Origin: Gemmobacter sp.
Lineage (GTDB): Bacteria > Pseudomonadota > Alphaproteobacteria > Rhodobacterales > Rhodobacteraceae
Direction of reading: 5' to 3'
Assembly (NCBI GenBank): GCA_003509785.1
Contig: DOMY01000222.1
Location: 1 to 7,549, forward strand
DNA length: 7,549 nucleotides
A model generated the notes under the pieces. It did no database searches. It saw only the letters and a program-made list of their open reading frames with translations, and was not told the origin of the DNA. This document shows, one piece after another, positions 1 to 5,890 of the stretch. The stretch's first letter is position 1; each line of letters begins with the position of its first letter. Made by a program: the position numbers and the translations under genes.

Positions 1-120
1 CCCCGGGGTATTTGGGCCAAGAGGAAAGGGGCCGCGGATCTGCCGTTCTGGTGCCGCATTGCCATTGCAAGGGCTGCAAGGACGCAGGAACATGGCACGG
101 CAAAAGCAGGGGCAGATGTG
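1..120. other. Leader region upstream of the glycosyltransferase gene
   Basis: No convincing gene is visible here. Bases 1-26 resemble the intergenic element seen again at about 3109-3134 (both share cccc-G-GG, then ATTTGG, then a short purine-rich tail). An inverted repeat TTGCA-5-TGCAA lies at 65-79. A possible 9-codon ORF starts at ATG 92, preceded by AAGGA at 78-82, and ends at TGA 119-121, overlapping the start of the following gene. The open frame running in from the left edge passes through the repeat and reads as low-complexity filler, so I do not call an upstream gene end. Confidence 0.4.
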
Positions 121-1353
121 ATGGGCAGTTTGTTGATCTATGCGCCGGTGCCGCTGTTCCGGGCGGCGGATGGCGGGTTTCTGCTGGAGGATCAGGCCTG
201 CAACGGCCTCCGGCTTTGGGCCGAGAATTTTGACCGGGTGATTGCCCTGATGCCGGTGGAAACCGGCACGCCGCCCGGCACCTGGGTGCCTTTGTCACGC
301 ATCGGGCCTGCCGCCGCGCGGATCGAGATTGTGCCCTTGCCCGCCGCCTGGACGTTGCGCCGCTTTCTGCCCGCGCTGCCCGAGGCGCGCCGCAAGATCC
401 GGGATGCCATTGCGCGATCCGACCGGATCGGATTTGCCATAGGCGGGCTGGTGGGCGACTGGGGCGCCGTTGCCGCGCTGGAGGCGCAGCGGATGGGTCG
501 CCCCTATTACATCTGGACGGACCGGGTGGAATCGGCAGTGACCCGCTTTGCCGCAAGCCATGCCCCGCGCTGGAAAACCCGGATCAAGGCGCGGCTGACG
601 CATCGGCCGATGGCGGCGCTGGAGCGGTTCCTGATCCGCCGCGCGGCGCTGGGTCTGTTCCATGGTCATGAAACCTTTGAACATTATGCGCCCTTCTGCC
701 GCAATCCGCAGCTGGTGCATGACATCCATCTGAAGCCGGAGGATCATCTGCCCGAAGCGGCGGCCGCAGCCAAACAGGCAGAGGCCGCGCAGGGGCAGGG
801 GCCGCTTCGGGTGCTGTATGTCGGGCGAGCCGATCCGATGAAGGGCGCGCTGGACTGGGTAGAGGCTGTGGCGGGGGCGGTGCAGCAGGGCGCCGATATC
901 GAGGCCGAATGGTTCGGCGCCGGCCCGGATCTGGAGGCCATGCGGGCGCGGGTGGCAGCGCTGGGTCTGCAGGACCGGCTGCGCCTGCCGGGCATGGTGA
1001 CCGATCGGGCGGCCGTGCTGGCGGCGCTGCGGCGGGCGCAGGTTTTTCTGTTCTGTCACCGCACGCCCGAATCGCCGCGCTGCCTGATCGAGGCGCTTGC
1101 CTCGGCCACGCCGATCATCGGGTATGACGGCGGCTTTGCCCGCGATCTGATCGCGCGGAATGGCGGCGGGCTTCTGGTGCCGATGGGGGATGCGGCAGCG
1201 CTGGCGGCGGCGCTGGCCGGGCTGGCGGCAGACCGGGGCCGGGTGGCGGGCCTGATCGGCCGCGCCGCGCTGGACCGGGCGGGGTTCGACGATGAAACCG
1301 TGTTCCGCCACCGCAGCGAGATCATCCGGGCGCATCTGCCCGGAGTGGAGTGA
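121..1353 (+). CDS. GT4-type (GT-B fold) glycosyltransferase
   Basis: This probably transfers a sugar from an activated nucleotide sugar to a cell-surface glycan or lipid acceptor; donor and acceptor cannot be told from sequence. The protein is about 410 residues with no signal peptide, so it is cytosolic or peripheral to the inner membrane. The N-terminal half (to about residue 225) is a divergent acceptor domain. The C-terminal half is the recognisable GT1/GT4 nucleotide-sugar domain: VLYVGRADPMKGA near 231-243, WFGAGPDLE near 264-272, RLPGMV near 288-293, then TPESPRCLIEALASATPIIGYDGG near 315-338 and GGGLLVP near 348-354. The usual EX7E pair is shifted: the glutamates in PESPRCLIE are separated by six residues. 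ATG 121 is preferred because AGGGG (108-112) lies 8 nt upstream; GTG 118 in the same frame is the alternative. It is convergent with purK across 57 bp. A neighbouring polysaccharide cluster to the left is possible but not visible. Confidence 0.85.
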   Translation: MGSLLIYAPVPLFRAADGGFLLEDQACNGLRLWAENFDRVIALMPVETGTPPGTWVPLSRIGPAAARIEIVPLPAAWTLRRFLPALPEARRKIRDAIARSDRIGFAIGGLVGDWGAVAALEAQRMGRPYYIWTDRVESAVTRFAASHAPRWKTRIKARLTHRPMAALERFLIRRAALGLFHGHETFEHYAPFCRNPQLVHDIHLKPEDHLPEAAAAAKQAEAAQGQGPLRVLYVGRADPMKGALDWVEAVAGAVQQGADIEAEWFGAGPDLEAMRARVAALGLQDRLRLPGMVTDRAAVLAALRRAQVFLFCHRTPESPRCLIEALASATPIIGYDGGFARDLIARNGGGLLVPMGDAAALAAALAGLAADRGRVAGLIGRAALDRAGFDDETVFRHRSEIIRAHLPGVE

Positions 1354-1410
1354 TCCGGTTGCGGCGGCTTTGCCCCGTCTGATCTGCGTCCCGCCGCCGT
1401 CGGTTCTGCG

Positions 1411-2487
1411 TCAGGCTTTTGTCGGGACGATCCGGTTGACATGGCCCATCTTGCGGCCGGGCCGGGCTTCGGCCTTGCCATAGAGATGCAGGGCGGCATT
1501 TCTTTCGCGGGCGATCTCTGGCACGCGCAGCACATCGTCGCCGATCAGGTTTTCCATCACCACATCGGCAAAGCGCGCGCCATCGCCCAGCGGCCAGCCG
1601 GCCACGGCGCGGATGTGCTGTTCGAACTGATCCACCGCGCAGCCATTCTGGGTCCAGTGGCCGGAGTTATGGACGCGCGGCGCGATTTCATTCACCAGCA
1701 GACCTTGCGGGGTCACGAAAAGTTCGACGCCCATGACGCCGACGTAATCCAGCGCGTTGAGGATGCGGGCGGCCAGCAGCACCGCATCGGTGCGCTGCGC
1801 ATTGGTCAGCCGGGCAGGCAGGGTGGTGGTGTGCAGGATGCCGTCGCGGTGCACATTCTCGCCCGGGTCATAGCAGGACACCGAACCATCGAGACCGCGC
1901 GCGGCGATCACCGAAACCTCGTGGCTGAAATTCACGAAACCTTCGAGCACCGCATCGGCGCCGCCCATCGCGGCCAGCGCCGCTTCGGCATCTTCGGGGC
2001 TGCGCAGCCGGGCCTGGCCCTTGCCATCATAGCCGAGGCGGCAGGTTTTCAGGATGGCGGGGGTGCCGATGCGGGCGATGGCCTGGTGCAGATCCGCCAT
2101 CGTGGTGACGGCGGCATAGGGCGCGGTGGTCAGGCCGAGGCCGGTGAGGAAATCCTTTTCCGCGATCCGTTCCTGGCTGATCGCCAGCGCCCGGCGGTTG
2201 GGGCGGATCGGGCGCAAAGATTCCAGCAGATCGAGTGCGGCGGTGGGGATGTTTTCGAATTCATAGGTGATGACATCGACGCTTTCCGCAAAGGCGCGCA
2301 GCGCATCGGCATCATCATAGGGGGCGGTGGTCAGCCGGTCGGCCACATGGGCGGCAGGCGGATGGGCGGCCGGTTCATAGACATGGCTGCGCAGACCCAG
2401 CCGCGAGGCCGCGACCGACAGCATCCGGCCCAGCTGGCCGCCACCCAGAATACCGATCACGGCGCCTTGGGGCAGGGGATCATTCAT
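1411..2487 (-). CDS. purK: N5-carboxyaminoimidazole ribonucleotide synthetase
   Basis: PurK uses ATP and bicarbonate to carboxylate AIR to N5-CAIR in the cytosol, the step before PurE in de novo purine synthesis. The protein is 358 residues, normal for the family. It opens with the glycine-rich preATP-grasp loop IGILGGGQLGRM (11-22) and has YEFENIP (75-81). The ATP-grasp core includes LKTCRLGYDGKGQ (146-158) and SHEVSVIAAR (188-197). The C-terminal signature is NEIAPRVHNSGHWT (266-279), and KMGHVN (346-351) lies near the end. The start at 2487 is chosen because the family N terminus aligns there and GAGGAG lies 7 nt upstream inside purE. The in-frame extension to 2535 adds 16 residues with no family match and lies wholly within purE. 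Its ATG overlaps the purE stop in ATGAATGA (2487-2480), which implies translational coupling. Confidence 0.97.
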   Translation of the reverse strand: MNDPLPQGAVIGILGGGQLGRMLSVAASRLGLRSHVYEPAAHPPAAHVADRLTTAPYDDADALRAFAESVDVITYEFENIPTAALDLLESLRPIRPNRRALAISQERIAEKDFLTGLGLTTAPYAAVTTMADLHQAIARIGTPAILKTCRLGYDGKGQARLRSPEDAEAALAAMGGADAVLEGFVNFSHEVSVIAARGLDGSVSCYDPGENVHRDGILHTTTLPARLTNAQRTDAVLLAARILNALDYVGVMGVELFVTPQGLLVNEIAPRVHNSGHWTQNGCAVDQFEQHIRAVAGWPLGDGARFADVVMENLIGDDVLRVPEIARERNAALHLYGKAEARPGRKMGHVNRIVPTKA

Positions 2488-2965
2488 CCTTGGGCTCCTC
2501 GGGGATAGAGGCTGACAGGGCATCGCGCCAGGCATCGAGCCGGGCGGCGAGGGCGGGATCGGAAATGGCCAGGATGCCTGCGGCCATCAGGCCCGCATTG
2601 GCCGCACCGGCAGAGCCGATCGCCATGGTGGCGACGGGAAAGCCCTTGGGCATCTGCAGGATGGAATAGAGGCTGTCGACGCCCGACAGCGCGCGGGTCT
2701 GCACCGGAACGCCGATCACCGGCACCCGGGTCTTGGAGGCCATCATGCCGGGCAGATGCGCGGCACCGCCGGCGCCCGCGATGATGACCTTCAGCCCGCG
2801 ATCCACCGCCGTCTTGCCATAGGCCCAGAGCCGGTCGGGGGTGCGGTGGGCCGAGACGATCTTTGCCTCGTACGGGATGGCGAGTTCATCGAGGATCGCG
2901 GCTGCTTCGCGCATCGTCGGCCAGTCGGACTGGCTGCCCATGATGATTCCGACCTCGATGGCCAT
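2480..2965 (-). CDS. purE: N5-carboxyaminoimidazole ribonucleotide mutase
   Basis: PurE (class I) moves the carboxylate of N5-CAIR to C4, giving CAIR, directly after PurK. The protein is 161 residues, typical of the octameric bacterial enzyme. Visible family motifs are GSQSDW (10-15), SAHRTP (38-43) with the catalytic-position histidine H40, and AGAGGAAHLPGM (63-74). S11, D14 and H40 match the E. coli positions S16, D19 and H45 with a constant offset of five. GVDSLYSILQMPKG (95-108) and the small-residue-rich helix near 115-133 are also conserved in the family. The start at 2965 is supported by AAAGGGA (2977-2971) five bases upstream. It is the first gene of purE-purK, overlapping purK by 8 nt. 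The region upstream carries alternating inverted repeats that may act in cis. Confidence 0.97.
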   Translation of the reverse strand: MAIEVGIIMGSQSDWPTMREAAAILDELAIPYEAKIVSAHRTPDRLWAYGKTAVDRGLKVIIAGAGGAAHLPGMMASKTRVPVIGVPVQTRALSGVDSLYSILQMPKGFPVATMAIGSAGAANAGLMAAGILAISDPALAARLDAWRDALSASIPEEPKDE

Positions 2966-3023
2966 GATGTTCCCTTTGCGCCGGGCAGGGCGATACCCTG
3001 CGGACCCCTGTTGTTTTGCAGGG
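2966..3023 (-). promoter_or_regulatory. purE leader with alternating inverted repeats
   Basis: Four short complementary segments lie just upstream of purE. On the plus strand they are GCAGGG 2985-2990, CCCTGC 2996-3001, CCCTG 3006-3010 and GCAGGG 3018-3023. Two local hairpins (2985-3001 and 3006-3023) compete with pairing of 2996-3001 to 3018-3023. The segment nearest the gene can also pair over four bases (2987-2990 with 2972-2975) with the purE Shine-Dalgarno site. This layout suggests a translational or attenuation switch, but it matches no riboswitch I recognise. No clear sigma-70 promoter was found in the spacer. Confidence 0.35.
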
Positions 3024-3059
3024 CTTTACCGCGCAAGGGGGCCTGGGGCAAGCGGTTGC

Positions 3060-3134
3060 CGGGGGAGGGGGGCTGTCTGCCCCCCTCTTGGCCTTCGGCC
3101 AATTCACCCCCCGAGGATATTTGGACAACGGGAA
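3060..3134. repeat. Structured intergenic repeat element (three-way-junction-like)
   Basis: An outer stem of 3060-3065 with 3108-3113 (CGGGGG/CCCCCG) encloses two perfect hairpins. The first is 3066-3086 (8-bp stem, loop TGTCT). The second is 3088-3102 (TTGGCC-TTC-GGCCAA). The conserved-looking tail GAGGATATTTGGACAA follows. No T-tract follows the hairpins on either strand, so this is not a standard intrinsic terminator. From general familiarity, elements ending in GAGGATATTTGG are common between genes in Rhodobacterales. It lies between the DUF465 stop and purE. Confidence 0.6.
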
Positions 3135-3174
3135 TTTGGACAACGGGAATTTGGGGCGGGAATTTGGGGCGGGC
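3119..3174. repeat. Short tandem repeat, 2 x 15 bp plus 2 x 13 bp
   Basis: ATTTGGACAACGGGA occurs twice in direct succession (3119-3133, 3134-3148). It is followed by two copies of the shorter variant ATTTGGGGCGGG(A/C) (3149-3161, 3162-3174). The first unit coincides with the tail of the structured intergenic element, so the array looks like a local duplication of that tail with later divergence. It ends 17 bp from the stop of the DUF465 gene and is non-coding. Confidence 0.85.
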
Positions 3175-3191
3175 GTTTTGCCGGGCAGGCG

Positions 3192-3410
3192 TCAGGCGAT
3201 GATATCGGGGATCAGCTGATCCTCGATTTTCACGATCTGGTCCTTGAGGCCCAGCTTCTGCTTTTTCAGGCGGCGCAGGGTCAGCTGATCGGGGCGGCCG
3301 GTTTCTTCGAGGGCGTGAATCGCGGCATCGAGATCGCGGTGTTCACGCCGCAACACCTCAAGCCGGATGCGCAGCATTTCTTCGAGATTGAGTTCCATCG
3401 AAGCATTCAT
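3192..3410 (-). CDS. DUF465 / YdcH-family small helical protein
   Basis: The predicted product is 72 residues and almost entirely helical and charged, with no signal peptide or membrane segment. Features of the DUF465 (YdcH, SlyX-like) family are visible: REHRDLDAAIHALE at about 22-35 and LRRLKKQKLGLKDQI at about 45-59, consistent with an antiparallel helical hairpin or coiled coil. The molecular function of the family is not established. The ATG at 3410 is chosen over a longer frame that enters non-coding, proline/arginine-rich sequence; an internal ATG at 3398 is also possible. No good Shine-Dalgarno is seen, only a weak GAAAG about 10 nt away. It is divergent from the Hsp20 gene, and upstream of purE on the same strand with a 226-bp spacer, so it is probably its own transcription unit. 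Confidence 0.88.
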   Translation of the reverse strand: MNASMELNLEEMLRIRLEVLRREHRDLDAAIHALEETGRPDQLTLRRLKKQKLGLKDQIVKIEDQLIPDIIA

Positions 3411-3467
3411 GGTGCGGACTTTCTGGCGGCGCTCGGGTCTTATGAGTCGTTTGCTATTCGTTTGCGG

Positions 3468-3476
3468 AATATAGCA
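3468..3476 (-). promoter_or_regulatory. Candidate extended -10 promoter for the DUF465 gene
   Basis: Read on the minus strand this is TGC-TATATT, an extended -10 element, in a locally AT-rich patch of an otherwise GC-rich region. No good -35 hexamer lies 17 nt upstream (TTCCCT), but extended -10 promoters tolerate that. It would give a 5' leader of about 50 nt before the ATG at 3410. Confidence 0.45.
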
Positions 3477-3539
3477 TTTTCCTCTGTGCAAGGGAAGAAA
3501 ACTCGCGTTGCGGGCGACAGGCCTGCGGGGTGCACGGGG

Positions 3540-3569
3540 CTTGCGCGGCGGCGGCGGGCATCCCATATT
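3540..3569 (+). promoter_or_regulatory. Candidate RpoH (sigma-32-type) heat-shock promoter of hsp20
   Basis: CTTG at 3540-3543 and CCCATATT at 3562-3569 are separated by 18 bases. This resembles the heat-shock sigma consensus (CTTGAA then CCCCATNT). The -10 half matches well; after CTTG the -35 half reads CG rather than AA. It lies about 67 bp upstream of the hsp20 ATG, giving a leader of about 60 nt. Placement in front of a small heat-shock gene supports the call. Confidence 0.6.
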
Positions 3570-3636
3570 CAAAGCAAGGCCGCGGCGCCCATGATGGGGC
3601 CCGGTGCGATATGTCGCTTTTCGCAAGGGCAAGTCG

Positions 3637-4092
3637 ATGACCAAGATCAGTTTCGGGGCACATCCCTATCTTCTCGGGTTCGAACAGCTGGAACGGCTGG
3701 TGGAACGCACGGCAAAATCGGGGGATGGCTATCCGCCGTTCAACATCGAGGCGGTGGCGGAAAATGCCTATCGCATCACGCTGGCCGTGGCGGGGTTTCG
3801 CGACGAGGAGCTTTCGATCACGGTGGAGGATCGCCAGCTGGTGATCCGGGGCCGCCAGGCCGAGGATGAGGGCAAGCGTGTCTGGCTGCACCGGGGAATC
3901 GCCAGCCGGGCCTTCCAGCGCAGTTTCGTGCTGGCCGACGGGGTGGAGGTTGCGGGCGCGCATATGGAACACGGGTTGCTGCATGTCGATCTGTGCCGTG
4001 TCGTGCCCGAGGCCGTGGTGCAGACGATTCCGATCCGCAGCGGGCGCATGGGCGATACGCCCGCGCCGGTGAAGCGGATCGAGGCGAAGTGA
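3637..4092 (+). CDS. Hsp20 small heat-shock protein (IbpA-like)
   Basis: This is an ATP-independent holdase that binds unfolding proteins in the cytosol and passes them to DnaK/ClpB. The protein has 151 residues. A short N-terminal arm (1-32, with YLLGFEQLERLVE at 11-23) precedes the alpha-crystallin domain (about 33-133). In that domain are AYRITLAVAGF (44-54), the region containing ITVEDRQLVIRGRQ (61-74), and AHMEHGLL (108-115), which matches the family AxxxnGvL motif with H in place of N. An IxI-type motif, IPI (131-133), begins the C-terminal extension used in oligomer assembly. ATG 3637 is chosen over the in-frame GTG 3604 because AAGGG (3625-3629) sits 7 nt upstream and family proteins begin here. 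It is followed after 12 nt by a DUF1150 gene, so the two are probably co-transcribed from the upstream heat-shock-type promoter. Confidence 0.95.
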   Translation: MTKISFGAHPYLLGFEQLERLVERTAKSGDGYPPFNIEAVAENAYRITLAVAGFRDEELSITVEDRQLVIRGRQAEDEGKRVWLHRGIASRAFQRSFVLADGVEVAGAHMEHGLLHVDLCRVVPEAVVQTIPIRSGRMGDTPAPVKRIEAK

Positions 4093-4104
4093 AAGGATCA
4101 GGTC

Positions 4105-4332
4105 ATGGATGTGAAATTCGAAGGATTGCCGGAGCAGGGCGCGCGGATCGTTTATGTCCGCCCCGTTCTGGTGGCTGATCTGCCCGAGGAGATCCGGGCA
4201 CAGGCGGCGGGGCTGGATACGCTGTATTCGGTGAACCGGCCGGATGGCGCGCGTCTGGCGCTGGTGCGGGACCGCGAGACGGCCTTCGTGCTGGCGCGGC
4301 AGAATGATCTGGCGCCGGTGAGCGCGCATTGA
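4105..4332 (+). CDS. DUF1150 family protein
   Basis: The product is 75 residues, with no signal peptide or membrane helix. It matches the alphaproteobacterial DUF1150 pattern: an N-terminal strand (RIVYVRPV, 14-21), an acidic helix (LPEEIRAQ, 26-33), then LYSVNRPDGARLALVRDRETAF (40-61) and the ending ARQNDLAPVSAH (64-75). The last part is the most recognisable signature. The function of the family is unknown. A clear Shine-Dalgarno AAAGGA (4092-4097) lies 7 nt before the ATG. The gap to the hsp20 stop is only 12 nt, and a strong terminator follows, so hsp20-DUF1150 forms a closed two-gene operon. The arrangement recurs in alphaproteobacteria as far as I recall, which suggests a role linked to proteostasis or stress; this is inference. 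Confidence 0.9.
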   Translation: MDVKFEGLPEQGARIVYVRPVLVADLPEEIRAQAAGLDTLYSVNRPDGARLALVRDRETAFVLARQNDLAPVSAH

Positions 4333-4395
4333 GACTGCCTGAATTGGGAGTCTGCGTGCATTGAACGGCCGGGGCTGATGCCAAGGCGGAATGGA

Positions 4396-4429
4396 AAACG
4401 GCGCCCCTGCGGGCGCCGTTTGCGTTTTT
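4396..4429 (+). terminator. Intrinsic terminator of the hsp20-DUF1150 operon
   Basis: A perfect 11-bp stem (4396-4406 with 4411-4421, AAACGGCGCCC/GGGCGCCGTTT) closes a CTGC loop and is followed by GCG and five T (4425-4429). On the minus strand the stem has a four-T tail, so it may also stop the MFS gene transcript, whose stop codon is at 4443-4445. Confidence 0.92.
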
Positions 4430-4442
4430 GGGGGGCGCGCGA

Positions 4443-5732
4443 TCAGACTTTGTCGCGGCCGATGGCCAGGATGCACAGGAGGGTGATGACTGACGCGCCC
4501 AGCAGGTAATAGCCCACTGCGCCCATGCCGTGATGGGTGGCAAGCCAGGTGGCGATATAGGGCGCCAGCGAGGCGCCGAAGATGCCCGCGAAGTTGAAGG
4601 TGATCGACGATCCGGTATAGCGCACATTGGCGGGGAAGGGGGCGGCCAGCGCCGCGCCGATCACGCCATAGGTCAGCCCCATCAGGAACATGCCGAGTGT
4701 GACGAAGGCATAGATCATCGCCAGCGAGCCGGTCAGCAGCGGCCCCAGCGCGAAGGAAAAGCCGCCGATCAGCACGGTGACCACCAGCAGGAAGGCGAAG
4801 CGGCCGGTGCGGTCTGCGATCTTGCCGGCAATCGGAATGGCAATGCCGAAGATCACGGAGCCATAGATCTGGATTGCCAGCGCATCGAGGAAGGCGATTT
4901 CACGCACCTTGACGTTGTAGGACAGCAGATAGGCCGAGCAGATGTAGAACAGCACGAAGGTGACCAGCGCCACGAAAGTGCCCAGCACGAGGCTGCGCTT
5001 GTGGTGGCGGAACACCTCGACCGCGGGAACGGCGACGCGTTCGTGCTTGTCGATGGCCTTCTGGAAGGCCGGGGTTTCGGTGATCGACAGCCGGACCCAG
5101 AGGCCAAGGCCGATCAGCAGGATGGAGGCCAGGAAGGGGATGCGCCAGCCCCAGGCCAGCAGATCTTCCTGCGAGATGACGTGCAGCAGCAGCCAGAACA
5201 GGCCCGAGGACAGGAAAAGGCCGACGGGGGCGCCCAGCTGCGGGAACATGCCATACCAGCTGCGCTTGCCTTCGGGGGCGTTTTCGGTGGCCAGCAGCAC
5301 CGCGCCGCCCCATTCGCCGCCAAGCCCGAAGCCCTGGCCAAAGCGGCACAGCGCCAGCAGCAGCGGCGCCAGGACGCCGATCTGTTCGTAGGTGGGCAAC
5401 AGGCCGATGATGACGGTGGAAATGCCCATGGTCAGCAGGGCGGCCACCAGCGTGGCCTTGCGGCCGATCCGGTCGCCGTAATGGCCGAAGACCAGCGCGC
5501 CGAAGGGGCGGGCGAAGAAGGCGATGGAGAAGGTGGCGAAAGAGGCCAGCAGCGCCGTCATCGGATCGCTGCCGGGGAAGAACAGCGCCGGAAACACCAG
5601 CACGGCCGCGGTGGCATAGGCGTAGAAATCGAAGAATTCGATGGTGGTGCCGATCAGGCTGGCGCCAAGGACGCGGGCGGGCGAGTTCACCTTGCCCGCG
5701 GGGGCGGGCGCATGAAGTGTGCTTTCGGTCAT
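4443..5732 (-). CDS. MFS transporter, metabolite:H+ symporter (MHS) type
   Basis: This is an inner-membrane secondary transporter of 429 residues with about twelve hydrophobic segments in two halves, separated by a charged loop at roughly 217-247. The family signature begins IGTTIEFFDFYAYATA (27-42). Motif A is GHYGDRIGRK (83-92), with a degenerate second copy GKIADRTGRF (303-312). RFGQGFGLGGEWGG (130-143) is typical of the MHS group, which includes ProP, KgtP and ShiA. Conserved RYTGSSITFNFAGIFGASLAP (371-391) lies in the region of TM11. The substrate cannot be assigned; a carboxylate or osmolyte is the usual range. The start at 5732 is supported by a strong GAGGAAGG site 6 nt upstream. It is downstream of trxB on the same strand but separated by a terminator, so it probably has its own promoter. 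It is convergent with the hsp20-DUF1150 operon. Confidence 0.93.
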   Translation of the reverse strand: MTESTLHAPAPAGKVNSPARVLGASLIGTTIEFFDFYAYATAAVLVFPALFFPGSDPMTALLASFATFSIAFFARPFGALVFGHYGDRIGRKATLVAALLTMGISTVIIGLLPTYEQIGVLAPLLLALCRFGQGFGLGGEWGGAVLLATENAPEGKRSWYGMFPQLGAPVGLFLSSGLFWLLLHVISQEDLLAWGWRIPFLASILLIGLGLWVRLSITETPAFQKAIDKHERVAVPAVEVFRHHKRSLVLGTFVALVTFVLFYICSAYLLSYNVKVREIAFLDALAIQIYGSVIFGIAIPIAGKIADRTGRFAFLLVVTVLIGGFSFALGPLLTGSLAMIYAFVTLGMFLMGLTYGVIGAALAAPFPANVRYTGSSITFNFAGIFGASLAPYIATWLATHHGMGAVGYYLLGASVITLLCILAIGRDKV

Positions 5733-5841
5733 GGTTTTCCTTCCTCTGCCCGGTCAGGCGGGCAGACCGGCGCGGCTTAGGGAGGGAAAGCTGCGGGCGG
5801 AAGCCGCAAAACGACAGATTCCGCAAGTTGCAGGGCAGGGT

Positions 5842-5888
5842 TGCGCAATGCGCATGGCCGGAACCGGCCTTGGGCGGGGCCTTGCCCA
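5842..5888. repeat. Run of three adjacent short palindromes upstream of the MFS gene
   Basis: TGCGCA-A-TGCGCA (5842-5854), GGCCGG-AA-CCGGCC (5856-5869) and TGGGC-8-GCCCA (5871-5888) lie end to end and directly abut the trxB terminator. The first has the shape of a repressor site and lies about 110-120 bp before the MFS start codon. No confident promoter hexamers were found in this spacer. Confidence 0.45.
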
Positions 5889-5890
5889 TG

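Noticed and set aside
295..1335. Minus-strand open frame (346 codons) across the glycosyltransferase
   Set aside because: It is an antisense shadow with an R/P/H-rich composition and no recognisable domain.
1354..1410. Terminator between the convergent glycosyltransferase and purK genes
   Set aside because: Only GCGGCGG (1361-1367) and CCGCCGC (1391-1397) pair, with a 23-nt loop and no T-tract, so it is too weak to call.
1441..2508. Long plus-strand open frame (355 codons) across purK
   Set aside because: It is antisense to a clear purK, its translation is repetitive and rich in G, A, H and R with no family motif, and it is explained by GC-rich codon bias.
2488..2535. Upstream-extended start for purK
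   Set aside because: The added 16 residues lie wholly inside purE and have no match to the PurK N terminus; ATG 2487 has a good ribosome site and the ATGAATGA overlap.
3066..3102. The two hairpins read as intrinsic terminators of the DUF465 gene
   Set aside because: Neither is followed by a T-tract on either strand; they fit better as part of an intergenic repeat element.
2841..3869. Plus-strand open frame (342 codons) spanning purE, the repeats and the hsp20 leader
   Set aside because: It crosses two real genes on other frames and the tandem repeat, and its translation contains the repeat as repeated GQREF; there is no domain or ribosome site.
4530..5780. Long plus-strand open frame (416 codons) across the MFS gene
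   Set aside because: It is a shadow of the transporter; the translation is Q/G/E-rich low complexity and the minus-strand frame has full MHS motifs.
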